Of a stretch of 34,282 nt of DNA, positions 9,168-19,024 are shown piece after piece. The stretch is from the NCBI GenBank assembly GCA_945861765.1, contig CAMAWP010000029.1:1-34282 (forward strand). Direction: 5' to 3'. The notes beneath the pieces were generated by a model. That model was not told the DNA's origin and made no database searches. It worked only from the letters and a program-made list of their open reading frames with translations. The translations under genes and the position numbers were made by a program. Within the stretch, counting starts at the first letter, position 1; each line of letters opens with the position of its first letter. The DNA is from Akkermansia muciniphila. Lineage in GTDB: Bacteria > Verrucomicrobiota > Verrucomicrobiia > Limisphaerales > SIBE01.

Positions 9168-10619
9168 TTACGCCAGAAGTCCCTTAACCACCTGGCCATG
9201 CACATCGGTTAGCCGGTAGTATCGTCCCTGGAACTTGTAGGTGAGCTTCTCGTGATTGAGGCCGAGCAAGTGCAGAAGTGTCGCTTGGAGGTCATGAACG
9301 TGGACCGGATCTTCCGCGATGTTGTAGCCGTATTCATCGGTCGCGCCAAAACTGATGCCCGGCTTTAGGCCCCCACCGGTCATCCACGCTGTGAAACAGC
9401 GCGGATGATGATCGCGGCCGTAGTCGGTCTCAGTAAGTTTGCCTTGCGAGTAGTTGGTGCGGCCGAATTCACCGCCCCAAACGACGAGGGTTTCATCGAG
9501 CATGCCGCGTTGTTTTAAGTCTGTAATCAGTGCGTGGCAGCCTTGGTCCACATCTTTGCACTGTCGGCGAATTCCTTTGGGCAATCCGCCGTGATGGTCC
9601 CAACCGGGATGATAAAGCTGAATGAATCGGACATTGCGCTCAGCCATGCGTCGGGCTAGCAAACAGTTTGCGGCAAATGTTCCAGGGTTCCTGGCTTCGG
9701 GGCCGTAAAGCTCAAAGACGCTTTCGGGTTCTTGCGAAACATCCATGACGTCCGGCACGGACGTTTGCATCCGATAAGCCATTTCGTATTGCGCGACGCG
9801 CGCGTTGATCTCGGGATCCCCAAGATCCTCAAATTGCAGCGAGTGCAACTCGGCGAGGCGGTCGAGCATTTTGCGGCGACTGTCGCGTGAGATACCATCA
9901 GGGTTCGCGAGATAGAGCACCGGGTCTTTCCCGGAGCGAAACTGAACGCCTTGGTGAATGCTTGGCAGAAATCCGTTGCCCCAAAGCCGCGCATAAAGCG
10001 GTTGATCGATCCGATCTTTCGAGATGAGCACAACGAACGCAGGGAGATTCTCATTGGCGCTGCCGAGTCCATAACTGAGCCAGGCACCCATCGATGGGCG
10101 GCCGGCCAATTGCGAACCGGTTTGGAAAAACGTGATGGCCGGATCATGGTTGATCGCCTCGGTGTGGAGCGATTTGACGAAGCAAAGCTCGTCCGCGATC
10201 TTCGCGGTCCACGGCAACAGCTCGCTCACCCACGCGCGGCTTTGGCCGTGCTGCGCGAACTTAAAGATCGAACCGGCGAGTGGCAGCCTCGCCTGATACC
10301 CCGTCATTCCGGTCAGGCGCTGGCCCATGCGAACGCTCGCCGGCAAGTCCTCTCCATTCATTTTGTTGAGCAGCGGCTTGTAATCGAAAAGGTCCATCTG
10401 CGAAGGGCCGCCACTCATGAATAAATAAATGATCCGCTTGGCCTTGGGCGCGAAGTGCGGAGCGTCGAGGATCCCCGCGAACGGATTGGCCATTGGCGCT
10501 GGCGCGGCGACCGACTCCCTTTTGAGAAGACCGAAGAGCGCGGCGCTGCCCATGCCGAGCCCAAACCGGCCAAGGAAATCTCGGCGGTTCATGGCGAAAT
10601 TGATGTGGGTGCAGGACAT
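9168..10619 (-). CDS. DUF1501 family protein with Tat signal
   Basis: A 483-residue protein of the DUF1501 family, a sulfatase/phosphatase-fold group abundant in Planctomycetes and Verrucomicrobia. The N-terminus [11 protein letters not shown] followed by a short hydrophobic run and SVAAPAP is a twin-arginine signal, so export of the folded protein is expected. Family landmarks are [16 protein letters not shown] (about 68-83) and [10 protein letters not shown] in the C-terminal half, with [14 protein letters not shown] after it. I chose ATG 10619, which has GGAGG (10632-10628) eight bases upstream; a longer reading from 10646 would overlap the preceding gene and lacks a ribosome site. It is preceded by a small antitoxin-like gene and the DUF1549/DUF1553 gene, its usual partner, all co-directional. 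The biochemical activity of the family is unestablished; a role in handling polysaccharides or sulfated substrates is only inferred. Confidence 0.92.
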   Translation of the reverse strand: MSCTHINFAMNRRDFLGRFGLGMGSAALFGLLKRESVAAPAPMANPFAGILDAPHFAPKAKRIIYLFMSGGPSQMDLFDYKPLLNKMNGEDLPASVRMGQRLTGMTGYQARLPLAGSIFKFAQHGQSRAWVSELLPWTAKIADELCFVKSLHTEAINHDPAITFFQTGSQLAGRPSMGAWLSYGLGSANENLPAFVVLISKDRIDQPLYARLWGNGFLPSIHQGVQFRSGKDPVLYLANPDGISRDSRRKMLDRLAELHSLQFEDLGDPEINARVAQYEMAYRMQTSVPDVMDVSQEPESVFELYGPEARNPGTFAANCLLARRMAERNVRFIQLYHPGWDHHGGLPKGIRRQCKDVDQGCHALITDLKQRGMLDETLVVWGGEFGRTNYSQGKLTETDYGRDHHPRCFTAWMTGGGLKPGISFGATDEYGYNIAEDPVHVHDLQATLLHLLGLNHEKLTYKFQGRYYRLTDVHGQVVKGLLA

Positions 10620-10632
10620 ATGATTAGCCTCC
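10620..10632 (-). promoter_or_regulatory. Strong ribosome binding site setting the DUF1501 start
   Basis: GGAGG at 10632-10628 lies eight bases before ATG 10619 and overlaps the last codons of the upstream small gene. This decides the start in favour of [15 protein letters not shown] and suggests coupled translation of the two genes. Confidence 0.7.
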
Positions 10633-10815
10633 GTGGCGGCAGACACGTGTCCGTCCCTCGGCTATGTCGCGTTTGCCACGTTCAGTGCTGGCCTTGAACT
10701 CGACCGTCAATTCAAACTGGTCTTCGAGCATTTCATCGAGCCAATCTCGGATCTTACGCATCTCGTCCGGAGCTAGTTTCCCTATCTCTTCTTCGATCTT
10801 TTCAACTTTGCTCAT
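10624..10815 (-). CDS. Small antitoxin-like protein (addiction-module component type), orphan
   Basis: A 63-residue protein: [20 protein letters not shown], then [15 protein letters not shown], then [19 protein letters not shown]. The layout (a short helix with a 'KL.P.E...I..WL' pattern, an acidic hinge, and a basic tail 'F...IERG..DIAEGR') is that of small antitoxins usually placed just before RelE/ParE-type toxins. No toxin gene follows: the DUF1501 start lies five bases after this stop. It sits between the DUF1549/DUF1553 gene (75 bp upstream) and DUF1501, in the same direction. It may be an orphan antitoxin left after toxin loss, or a protein of other function with similar shape. Assignment rests on pattern recognition only. 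Confidence 0.6.
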   Translation of the reverse strand: MSKVEKIEEEIGKLAPDEMRKIRDWLDEMLEDQFELTVEFKASTERGKRDIAEGRTRVCRHGG

Positions 10816-10889
10816 GCCTCAAATATCAAAGGATACGACCTGCGCTTCAAGTCTTTTGGCTCTGCGCAATATAGCCCGCGCAACCTCAT

Positions 10890-13800
10890 TTACCTTCTCA
10901 GGACGGCTTCGTCATGATTCAGGATTGCCCCGGCCAACACAGTGCCGGCAGCCAGTTCGACCGGATTTAATCGCGGATCGTTTTTCGCTTCGCCGATTGC
11001 GAGAAGTTTGGCGGCAGCCTGCTGTTCGGCCGTGAAAAGACCGCGCTGCTCGATGAACAGTTGCTTTAGAACGGCGATTTCCTTAACGGACGGCCGTCGG
11101 TTCGTCACCAACTGGAAAGCCCATGCGACCTGATCGCTGAGAGTCGAGCCGCCTTCTTTCAGCATGCGCTCACTCACATGGCGGGCGGCTTCGATGATTT
11201 GAGTGTCGTTGAGCAGTGCGAGCGCCTGGAGGGGCGTGCTGGTATTCTGTCGCCGTACCACGCAGACGTTCCGCTCGGCGGCGTCAAACGTGATCATCGC
11301 TGGGTGCGGCACGGTCCGCTTCCAAAAGGTGTAAAGGCTGCGACGGTGTAAGTCGTCGCCTTTGCCCTGGCCATAGCGCGGCTTGCCCATGGCGATCTCC
11401 TCCCACAAACCGTCGGGCTGATAAGGTCTCACGGCCGGGCCGCCAACTTTTTCCGCGAGCAACCCGCTGACGGCGAGCGCCTGGTCTCTCAGCATTTCGG
11501 CTGTCAGGCGCCGGGCCGGGCCACGAGCGACAAGTTCGTTGGCCGGATCACGCGCCAACAACTCTGGGCGGACCTGCGACGATTGGCGGTAAGCGGCCGA
11601 TGTCGCGATGAGCTTGAGTAACTGTTTTAGATTCCATCCGGTGTCCACGAACTCCCGTGCGAGCCAGTCCAGCAACTCGGGATGTGTGGGAAAGGAACCT
11701 TGGCTCCCGAAGTTATCGCTGGTTTCCACGATCCCTTTCCCGAACATCATCTGCCAGGCGCGATTCACCGTCACACGCGCGGTGAGCGGGTGATTGGGAT
11801 CGAGCAGCCAGCGGGCAAGGCCGAGCCGGTTGCGCGGCTGATCAGCCGGGAACTGCGGAAGCGCGCCAGGCGTGTTCGCGGACACTTGCTCGCCAGGTGC
11901 GTCGTACGCGCCGCGCTTGAGGACGAAGGCCGGGCGGGGTTGGGCCGTTTCCTCCATTACCATCGCTTCAGGAATAGGATTAATCAGCTTGCTCTGCACC
12001 TGCCGCAACGTGTGCAATTCCTCAACGAACTTCAATGCGCCAGGAGATGTGGTGGCGACATAATAATCGAGCAACCCTTCGCGTTGCCCCCTTGTGAGCT
12101 TCGCGTATTCCGTGGTCCACGCCTCCTTGAAATCATTGCGGCCCGCGAGATGGGCGGCCTCGATCGCCGTTAACTCGCGATTGAAAATACGGAAGTCGTC
12201 CACTCGGCCGCCTTTGAAGCCGCTGTCGCGAAATCGAAAGCCAATCGCCAGGTCCGGTTCACCTCCGCCGTAGGTGATGTCTTTGAAGAGACCATCGCGA
12301 ACCACATCGAGAACACTGCTCACGCCGTTGACATACACTCGAACGCCCGCAGCGCGACTGGAGCCGTCGTAAGTCACAGTGACATGCACCCACGCATTCG
12401 TCGGAATCGGGTCTTTGGTCTCGACCTTCAGCGCATTGCGGGGCCACATGTGGTGCAAGCCGACAGTGACGCGGCCATTTTCGAGCAACATCTCATACCC
12501 GCGGCTGCCGGCATCGATCGGGGCCTTGCTCTGATGCACGATGACGAAGCGCGGCGCATGAGCGGGTGTTTGAAGCCAGAGGCTCAAGGAGAACGGATCA
12601 ACGCGGGAGAAGCGACCCAAACCTGGAAACGTAAAACCATTTTCACCATCGAGCTCCGCGCCTTGCCCAAATTTGCCGGGCACAAATTGCGGTGCTTCCT
12701 GCCCCACCCCTGGCTTCGCGGGATTAGCGGCATTGGCAACCTTGTTCGAGACCATTCCGTCGAACGAGAACGAGCCGATGAGGCCCGGCGATATTGGAGC
12801 GCGCGGGTCCGCCTCCGCGGCAGAATTGGCTTGCCTGGGAGGATCAGATCCCGCTTTGGCCACTGCGTCGGTCGAGCCTGATCCGGAGGAAGAGGCCGTG
12901 ATTCGATCACGATCCACGAGTCGCCTCCGCAACCAATCATCGAAATCTCCGCGCCCCAGCTCTCGCAAGGTGGTCAACTGCTGCTCCTTTTCGGTAATCT
13001 TGAGGCGGATGTCCTCCAGCTTCGCATCGGTCACGTCGTCAGAGAGAAGTAACGTCGGCACCGGGATCGCGTCAGTGAAATAGGTCGTTTGACCCGACTC
13101 GTCAATGTTCTGGAAAAAGGCGAACAGAGAGTAAAAATCCCGTTGCGTGATCGTGTCGAACTTGTGGTCGTGGCAGCGCGAGCATTCGAACGTCAGGCCA
13201 AGAAAGGCAGTGCCCATCGTATTGACGCGGTCCACGACATAGGCGACGCGGTATTCTTCTTCGACGATTCCGCCTTCTTCGTTTTGCAAGTGATGGCGGT
13301 TAAACGCAGTCGCGAGGCGCTGCTCTTTCGTTGGTCTGGGCAACAGATCTCCTGCGAGTTGCCACGTCACAAACTGGTCGAACGGCAAGTTCTGATTGAA
13401 CGCTTTGACGACCCAATCACGCCACGGCCACATGGGGCGGTAGCGGTCCATCTGGAAACCGTGCGTGTCGGCGTAGCGGGAGATATCGAGCCAGTCAGTG
13501 GCCATGCGCTCGCCGTACCGCGGTGAATCCAGCAAACGGTCCACGAGCCTTTCAAAGGCGTTAAGGGAGGTGTCCGCAATGAAGGAATCGATCTCTGACG
13601 GGGTCGGCGGCAGTCCGGTCAGATCCAGTGTCACGCGGCGAATCAGAATCTCCTTCCGTGCCTCGGGCGACGGCTCGATCCCTTCCTTTTCCAACCTTGC
13701 GAGAATGAAAGGATCGACCCCGGTGCGGCTCCAGTTTTGGAGTTTCGTCTTGGGGAGATCAGACCGTTTCGGTGGCGCAAAAGCCCAGTGCTGGCTCCAC

Positions 13801-14186
13801 TTCGCCCCTTGATCAACCCACCGCTTGAGCATCTCAATCTGCTTGGGCGTGAGCTTGCGGTTTGAATCCGGAGGCGGCATGACCTCGTCGGGGTCGGTGC
13901 TCATGATGCGCCTGACGAGCTCGCTCTCCGCGCTCTGGCCAGGAACAATCACCGCTTTTCCGTCCTTGGTTCGAAACGCGCCCTCCTTGGTATCGAACCG
14001 AAGCTTCGCTTTTCGAGCCTTTTCGTCGGGCCCGTGGCAGTGGTAACAGTTGTCGGAGACGATTGGGAGAATGTCGCGGCTGAAATCAGCCTCAGCCGAG
14101 GAAGCTGCAGCCAGAGCGGATGCAGCGGCCATCCATTTCAGCAGCACCGGCGCGAGCAGGAAAAAGCAGATATGTCGGAAAACCAT
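10890..14186 (-). CDS. PSCyt1-DUF1549-LamG-DUF1553 cytochrome-like secreted protein
   Basis: A 1098-residue protein from ATG 14186. A hydrophobic signal sequence ([19 protein letters not shown]...) covers residues 1-32. The planctomycete-type cytochrome C domain (PSCyt1) has CYHCHGPDE with Cys47, Cys50 and His51. DUF1549 (PSCyt2) spans about 155-365 and contains a second CxxCH ([10 protein letters not shown], about 335). After a low-complexity Ser/Gly/Ala linker comes a LamG/concanavalin-like domain at about 470-680 (IGSFSFDGM... [19 protein letters not shown]). DUF1553 (PSD1) occupies about 785-1060 ([42 protein letters not shown]). Such proteins are probably exported haem-binding proteins of complex-polysaccharide breakdown, which is inference. 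The frame also extends to a TTG at 14228, but that extension runs into the cyclase relic and lacks a ribosome site. Its partner DUF1501 gene lies downstream. Confidence 0.92.
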   Translation of the reverse strand: MVFRHICFFLLAPVLLKWMAAASALAAASSAEADFSRDILPIVSDNCYHCHGPDEKARKAKLRFDTKEGAFRTKDGKAVIVPGQSAESELVRRIMSTDPDEVMPPPDSNRKLTPKQIEMLKRWVDQGAKWSQHWAFAPPKRSDLPKTKLQNWSRTGVDPFILARLEKEGIEPSPEARKEILIRRVTLDLTGLPPTPSEIDSFIADTSLNAFERLVDRLLDSPRYGERMATDWLDISRYADTHGFQMDRYRPMWPWRDWVVKAFNQNLPFDQFVTWQLAGDLLPRPTKEQRLATAFNRHHLQNEEGGIVEEEYRVAYVVDRVNTMGTAFLGLTFECSRCHDHKFDTITQRDFYSLFAFFQNIDESGQTTYFTDAIPVPTLLLSDDVTDAKLEDIRLKITEKEQQLTTLRELGRGDFDDWLRRRLVDRDRITASSSGSGSTDAVAKAGSDPPRQANSAAEADPRAPISPGLIGSFSFDGMVSNKVANAANPAKPGVGQEAPQFVPGKFGQGAELDGENGFTFPGLGRFSRVDPFSLSLWLQTPAHAPRFVIVHQSKAPIDAGSRGYEMLLENGRVTVGLHHMWPRNALKVETKDPIPTNAWVHVTVTYDGSSRAAGVRVYVNGVSSVLDVVRDGLFKDITYGGGEPDLAIGFRFRDSGFKGGRVDDFRIFNRELTAIEAAHLAGRNDFKEAWTTEYAKLTRGQREGLLDYYVATTSPGALKFVEELHTLRQVQSKLINPIPEAMVMEETAQPRPAFVLKRGAYDAPGEQVSANTPGALPQFPADQPRNRLGLARWLLDPNHPLTARVTVNRAWQMMFGKGIVETSDNFGSQGSFPTHPELLDWLAREFVDTGWNLKQLLKLIATSAAYRQSSQVRPELLARDPANELVARGPARRLTAEMLRDQALAVSGLLAEKVGGPAVRPYQPDGLWEEIAMGKPRYGQGKGDDLHRRSLYTFWKRTVPHPAMITFDAAERNVCVVRRQNTSTPLQALALLNDTQIIEAARHVSERMLKEGGSTLSDQVAWAFQLVTNRRPSVKEIAVLKQLFIEQRGLFTAEQQAAAKLLAIGEAKNDPRLNPVELAAGTVLAGAILNHDEAVLRR

Positions 14187-14271
14187 ATTTCGCACATAAA
14201 CGCTGCACGTAACAGATTGATTTTGCAATTCTGATCAGAGGGGCGCATCTCCGAATGAGGACAGCCTCCAA

Positions 14272-14364
14272 AAATCCCAACGGGATTTCGTCCCGAAGCC
14301 CAGGGTTGCGAGGCACAAGCTACCCTGGGAAAACGTCGGCCGCGAGCACAACCCCAACGGGGTT
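14272..14364 (+). repeat. Left arm of internal inverted repeat (NPNGI/SPGLRGTSYPG type)
   Basis: Contains three nested palindromes in order: AATCCCAACGGGATT, CCCAGGGTTGCGAGGCAC with AGCTACCCTGGG, and AACCCCAACGGGGTT. It matches the reverse complement of 14434-14525 with few differences. Confidence 0.8.
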
Positions 14365-14433
14365 ACGTCTCCCCTTCGATCTGGGATGGGCGCGGAAACG
14401 TTCGTCCTCGATTTCCTTTCGTTTGCTGGCCGC

Positions 14434-14525
14434 AACCCCGTTGGGGTTGTGCCATGGGGCGACGATGACCCAGGGTAGCTCGTGCCTCGCAACCCTGGGC
14501 TTGGCGGCGGAATCCCGTTGGGATT
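14434..14525 (-). repeat. Right arm of internal inverted repeat
   Basis: The inverted copy of 14272-14364, with the same three nested palindromes in reverse order. About 70 bp of unrelated sequence separates the arms. Confidence 0.8.
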
Positions 14526-14604
14526 CTTCAGACCGGCCAACGACAGGGCAGAGGAAAATTGGCGCTACGACCGCCAAGCACCTGTCCTCATTCGGAGATG
14601 CGCT

Positions 14605-14730
14605 TTGATCAGAGGTGCCGTGGTCGAAGCCGTAGGTGATGCGTTCGCGTTTCGCGAAGTGGACTCGGTCCAGCTCCGCGGCACCAGCCAACCGATCAAG
14701 CTCTACACCTTCGACACCACAGCCCCCTGA
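14605..14730 (+). pseudogene. C-terminal remnant of an adenylate/guanylate cyclase
   Basis: The frame from 14605 reads LIRGAVVEAVGDAFAFREVD, then SVQLRGTSQPIKLYTF and DTTAP, ending in TGA. This matches the last strand and tail of class III nucleotide cyclase catalytic domains (pattern: 'ILIS...V.....F..RELD.V.LKGK..PI.LY'). The sequence on the far side of the palindromic element, ATT CTG ATC AGA GG at 14228-14241, would encode the preceding I-L-I-R and joins in frame if one target copy is removed. The rest of the cyclase is missing: upstream there is a stop and then the start of the opposing DUF1549 gene. It is therefore a truncated relic interrupted by the element. Confidence 0.6.
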
Positions 14731-14824
14731 ATCGAGGCCTTAAAAGCAGCGCTTGCGAACAACCAGTTTTCTGGAGATCACGCGAGACTGCCCTTTGGTT
14801 GTGTTGTGACGAGGCAATATGTCC

Positions 14825-15019
14825 TTAAACCTTTTTCACGCTGACGGCGCATGGCCCTTTTTTGCCTTGCCCGACTTGAAAATCCACCAAGTCAGCTTCG
14901 GCAGGAGTTGGACCGCTAATTTCTGAATGGTGGACAAACAGATCCTTACCGCCATCGATTGGGGTAATAAATCCGTAACCTTTTTCCGCATCAAACCACT
15001 TAACTTTTCCTTGAGGCAT
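14825..15019 (-). CDS. Cold-shock domain protein (CspA family)
   Basis: A 64-residue single cold-shock domain. [15 protein letters not shown] contains RNP1 (KGYGFI), DLFVHHSEI contains RNP2 (LFVHHS), and [18 protein letters not shown] completes the beta-barrel. The family binds single-stranded RNA and DNA and melts mRNA structure, often in the cold or during slow growth. Length is slightly under the usual 66-70. No strong Shine-Dalgarno sequence lies just before ATG 15019; a GGGAG occurs about 30 bases upstream. The gene stands alone, divergent from polA, with about 286 bp between them. Confidence 0.95.
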   Translation of the reverse strand: MPQGKVKWFDAEKGYGFITPIDGGKDLFVHHSEISGPTPAEADLVDFQVGQGKKGPCAVSVKKV

Positions 15020-15103
15020 ACTATTAATCTATTGTTTTCGAACGTTTCTCAGCTCCCTGCATTATGTCGTTGAAAGTCGCGTGTTATATTTCCCGGAGAT
15101 GAG

Positions 15104-15265
15104 CCATGACCAGGGGGCTGAGAGATAAGTTAACTTTCAAGAACTAAGACTAGCAGGCCAGCCGCGATCGGCTAGCTTAAACCTTCTCGCTTCAGATGCC
15201 ACTACCTGAAGGACGTGTTATACGGCGGGCCCATGCGAGAGCATAGCCGGATTTGAACCTGGAAT
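15104..15265. other. Hairpin-rich segment between cold-shock gene and polA, possible structured leader or small RNA
   Basis: Read on the plus strand, several stems lie in series: AGCCG-CGAT-CGGCT (about 15160-15175), CTTCAG with a 10-base loop to CTGAAG (about 15189-15210), and ATGC-GAGA-GCAT with a GNRA-type loop (about 15232-15245). An outer CCAGG (about 15110) can pair with CCTGG (about 15258). No known riboswitch, 6S or tmRNA could be fitted. It could be an untranslated leader of the cold-shock gene, an RNA gene, or chance. Confidence 0.25.
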
Positions 15266-15280
15266 TGATGAAGATATTTT
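15253..15280 (+). promoter_or_regulatory. Candidate promoter of polA
   Basis: TTGAAC at 15253-15258 and TATTTT at 15275-15280 are separated by 16 bp and lie about 25 bp before the polA ATG. Each hexamer matches the consensus at four positions. A GAGG at 15285-15288 could act as a distant ribosome site. Confidence 0.35.
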
Positions 15281-15305
15281 AGATGAGGCGATGTAGCATG
15301 CTGCC

Positions 15306-18161
15306 ATGTCGAAGAAATTGTTTCTCCTGGATGGAATGGCGTTGGTCTATCGAGCGCACTTCGCCTTGGCCCATCGGCCCATAGTTACTTCGAAAGGGGT
15401 GAACACTTCCGCCCTTTACGGTTTCACGCAGACGCTTCTCGAAATCATTAAAAAGCAGCAGCCGACCCACCTGGCTGTCGTGTTTGACACAGCAGCGCCC
15501 ACGCAGCGGCACAAGGATTTTCCCGACTACAAGATACACCGAGAAGCAATGCCCGAGGACCTCAGCAAGGCCTTGCCGCATATTCGACGGATGATCGAAG
15601 CGTTTAACATTTCGGTCATCTCGTGTGATGGATACGAGGCTGACGATTTGATTGGCACTCTGGTTCGCAGGGCGGAGAAGGAGGGATTCGAATCTTACAT
15701 GGTCACGTCCGACAAAGATTTTGGCCAATTGGTTTCTGAGAACACTTTTATCTATAAGCCATCTCGCATGGGCGATGGTGTCGAGATATTGGGGGTCCCG
15801 GAAATCCTGATCAAATGGGGCATTCAGAAGGTCGAGCAAGTGATCGATATCCTCGCATTGTGGGGTGACGCTTCCGACAATATTCCTGGCGTTCCTGGCA
15901 TTGGAGAGAAGACAGCCAGCAAACTGATTGCTCAGTATGGGAGCGTAGAAGAGCTGTTGGCGCGTACGGCTGAACTGAAAGGAAAACTGAAGGAGAGCCT
16001 GGAAGCCAACCGCGAGCAGGCTCTCCTCTCGAAGCGATTGGCGACAATTCTGTGTGATGCGCCGTGTGCTATGGACGTCGAGCACCTCAGGATTCGCGAG
16101 CCGAAGACGGAAGAACTTAAGCGCCTGTGCATCGAGTTCGAGTTTGGGTCGCTTGGCCGTCGATTGTTCGGCGATGAATTCAAAGCGGGGCGAGGTTTTG
16201 AATCGCCAAACGCTGCCGAGCTATCCACGGAAGGGCCAGTCACTGAGCCGTTGTCACTCGCTTTTGGGAAAGGTTCGTCTGGGTTGGAGGGATCTGCTGA
16301 AACAAAAGAAATTCCGCGCGATGAGAAAGGTCCGATCACTGCCAACCTTAAAAGTATCGCTGACATTCCGCATCACTACCATCTGATCATGACGGCGGAG
16401 GAGCGGTCGGTGCTGATTGACGCCTTGCTGCGGCAGCCCTCCTTCTGCTTTGCAACCCAAACTGACCATCGCGATCCCAAGCAAGCGAAGCTTCGCGGAT
16501 TGGCTTTTTGTTTCGCGGCGCACACTGGGTACTTCGTTCCTTTTCCGGACAAGGCCACAGATGCCGAAGCCGTTCTGAACTCGTTTCGGCCAGCGCTCGA
16601 AGCAGAACAGATCGAAAAGCTGGGCCATGATCTCAAGTTCGATCTGAGTGTTCTCAAATGGCATGGACTCCGCGTTGGCGGCAAGCTTTTCGATTCGATG
16701 CTGGCTCACAGTTTGATCGAGCCGGAAATGCGGCATGGCATGGATTACCTCGCGGAGGCTCATCTTGGATACAGTCTAACGCCAGTCAACGTCCTGGGGG
16801 TTCAGCAGAATTCCGAGCAGTTCAGGTTGAGCGAAACTCCAATCAATCAAATCGCGCAAACCGCCTCGGAGCGTGTTGATGTCGCATGGCAACTTCGGTC
16901 GGTTCTCGAGCCGCTGCTCAGGGAGAAGGGACAGGAGCGCGTCTTTTACGAGATCGAAACGCCTCTTTTATCGGTTCTGGTCGATATGGAATTTGAAGGC
17001 GTGCGAGTGGATGCGGCTGCTCTCGCTGAGTTTTCAAACCAACTTGCGAAGGAAATGGACGCGCTGGAAAAGAGCATTTGCCGACTGGCTGGAAAAGAGT
17101 TCAATGTCAATTCGCCACGTCAGCTTGGGGAGATTCTTTTTGATACTCTGAAGATTTGCGACAAACCCAAGAAGACCAAGACTGGGCAATATGCCACCGA
17201 TGAACAAACCCTCGCCGCGTTGGCACCTCAGCATGAAATTATTCAGCACCTGCTCGAATACCGGGTTTCCGCGAAACTGAAATCCACTTACGCCGATACA
17301 TTGCCGGAGGCGATCTGGCCTAAGTCCGGGCGTGTCCACACCACCTATAACCAAGCGGCTACCGCGACAGGTCGGTTGAACTCTCAAAATCCGAATCTTC
17401 AGAACATCCCGATCCGCTCGGATCAGGGTAAAGAAATCCGCAAGTCATTTGTTCCGCGAAGCGATGATTACCTCCTGTTATCCGCGGATTACTCTCAGAT
17501 TGAACTGCGGATCATTGCGGCGCTTAGCGATGAAACAGCCATGCTGGAGGCCTTCAAACTGGGAGCCGATATCCATACGGCGACGGCTGCCAGGGTCTAT
17601 GGAGTTTTTCTCGACCTGGTAACTCCAGAAATGCGCCGCAAAGCCAAGATGGTGAATTTTGGGATCGCTTATGGCATTTCTGCTTTCGGTCTCGCCCAGC
17701 GTCTAGGCATTCCTCGCAAGGAAGGCGCGGCCATTATCGAGCAATATTTCGAGCAGTTCCCAGGCATTCAGAAATATATGACCGACACAATCGCGTTTGC
17801 GCACCTGAATGGTTACGTCGAAACGGTGACGGGCCGCCGACGGTACCTCCGAGATATCCGCTCCTCCAATGCAACGATTCGCGCTGCGGCGGAACGTAAC
17901 GCCATCAACGCTCCGATCCAGGGAACGGCTGCCGACATGATCAAAATCGCCATGGCACGGATCCATCGCGAATTGGAGAGAAGAAAGCTAAAGACGCGAA
18001 TGCTGCTGCAAGTGCATGACGAACTGGTTTTCGATCTCTACAAACCGGAGGCTGTGGAAGTGCTTCCGATGATCGAGGACAAGATGAAAACCGCCATCGC
18101 GCTGAACGTGCCCATCGTTGTGGAAATGGGGCAGGGGAAGACTTGGCTGGAGGCGCACTAA
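15306..18161 (+). CDS. polA: DNA polymerase I
   Basis: A 951-residue protein with the three-part PolA layout. The N-terminal 5'-3' (flap) nuclease spans about 1-290 (FLLDGMALVYRAHFA, AVVFDTAAPTQRH, DGYEADDLIGT, SDKDFGQLV, GDASDNIPGVPGIGEKTA), with its metal-binding acidic residues present. A 3'-5' exonuclease-like domain covers about 350-545. The polymerase domain covers about 550-951: motif A SADYSQIELR with Asp728, motif B RRKAKMVNFGIAYG (777-790) and motif C VHDELVF with His904-Asp905-Glu906. It fills gaps and removes primers in replication and repair. The proofreading residues are degraded: the E. coli Asp355/Glu357 positions read Ala383/Gln385, and the Tyr497/Asp501 positions read Thr519/Arg523. 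Proofreading is probably absent, as in Taq and Bacillus PolA. Stands alone. Confidence 0.97.
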   Translation: MSKKLFLLDGMALVYRAHFALAHRPIVTSKGVNTSALYGFTQTLLEIIKKQQPTHLAVVFDTAAPTQRHKDFPDYKIHREAMPEDLSKALPHIRRMIEAFNISVISCDGYEADDLIGTLVRRAEKEGFESYMVTSDKDFGQLVSENTFIYKPSRMGDGVEILGVPEILIKWGIQKVEQVIDILALWGDASDNIPGVPGIGEKTASKLIAQYGSVEELLARTAELKGKLKESLEANREQALLSKRLATILCDAPCAMDVEHLRIREPKTEELKRLCIEFEFGSLGRRLFGDEFKAGRGFESPNAAELSTEGPVTEPLSLAFGKGSSGLEGSAETKEIPRDEKGPITANLKSIADIPHHYHLIMTAEERSVLIDALLRQPSFCFATQTDHRDPKQAKLRGLAFCFAAHTGYFVPFPDKATDAEAVLNSFRPALEAEQIEKLGHDLKFDLSVLKWHGLRVGGKLFDSMLAHSLIEPEMRHGMDYLAEAHLGYSLTPVNVLGVQQNSEQFRLSETPINQIAQTASERVDVAWQLRSVLEPLLREKGQERVFYEIETPLLSVLVDMEFEGVRVDAAALAEFSNQLAKEMDALEKSICRLAGKEFNVNSPRQLGEILFDTLKICDKPKKTKTGQYATDEQTLAALAPQHEIIQHLLEYRVSAKLKSTYADTLPEAIWPKSGRVHTTYNQAATATGRLNSQNPNLQNIPIRSDQGKEIRKSFVPRSDDYLLLSADYSQIELRIIAALSDETAMLEAFKLGADIHTATAARVYGVFLDLVTPEMRRKAKMVNFGIAYGISAFGLAQRLGIPRKEGAAIIEQYFEQFPGIQKYMTDTIAFAHLNGYVETVTGRRRYLRDIRSSNATIRAAAERNAINAPIQGTAADMIKIAMARIHRELERRKLKTRMLLQVHDELVFDLYKPEAVEVLPMIEDKMKTAIALNVPIVVEMGQGKTWLEAH

Positions 18162-18259
18162 AACTGCCCACTTGAATACGACGGTTTAGTCTTGGTTCCG
18201 TAGGGCAGAATTTCCAGGTGAATTCATCAGAAGCGGCGGCGGACAAGCTCTTAATTTCC

Positions 18260-19024
<765 letters not shown>

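Larger units (their letters stand above)
14232..14615. mobile_element. Palindromic MITE-like element with terminal inverted repeats and 10-bp target duplication
   Basis: TGATCAGAGG occurs at 14232-14241 and again at 14606-14615. Between them, 14243-14264 and 14583-14604 are a perfect 22-bp inverted repeat (begins GCGCATCTCCGAATG). Inside, two arms of about 93 bp (14272-14364 and 14434-14525) are imperfect inverted copies. Each carries AATCCC-AAC-GGGATT, CCCAGGG...CCCTGGG and AACCCC-AAC-GGGGTT hairpins. No transposase frame is present; the long frames translate to repetitive NPNGI...SPGLRGTSYPG text, which is read from the repeats. The structure fits a non-autonomous element moved in trans, inserted with a 10-bp duplication. 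The host sequence is a cyclase relic. Confidence 0.75.

Noticed and set aside
14235-14608. Long open frames on both strands giving NPNGI...SPGLRGTSYPG proteins
   Set aside because: They are read through the inverted repeat arms; the same text appears from both strands because of the palindromes, so they are not genes.
15104-15265. TPP riboswitch suggested by GGGGGCTGAGAG
   Set aside because: The required second half (CTGATCTGGATAAT-like core) is absent and the downstream gene is polA, not a thiamine gene.
15240-15275. tRNA T-arm suggested by GGTTCAAATCC on the minus strand
   Set aside because: The T stem does not pair, and no anticodon arm or acceptor stem is found at the right distance.
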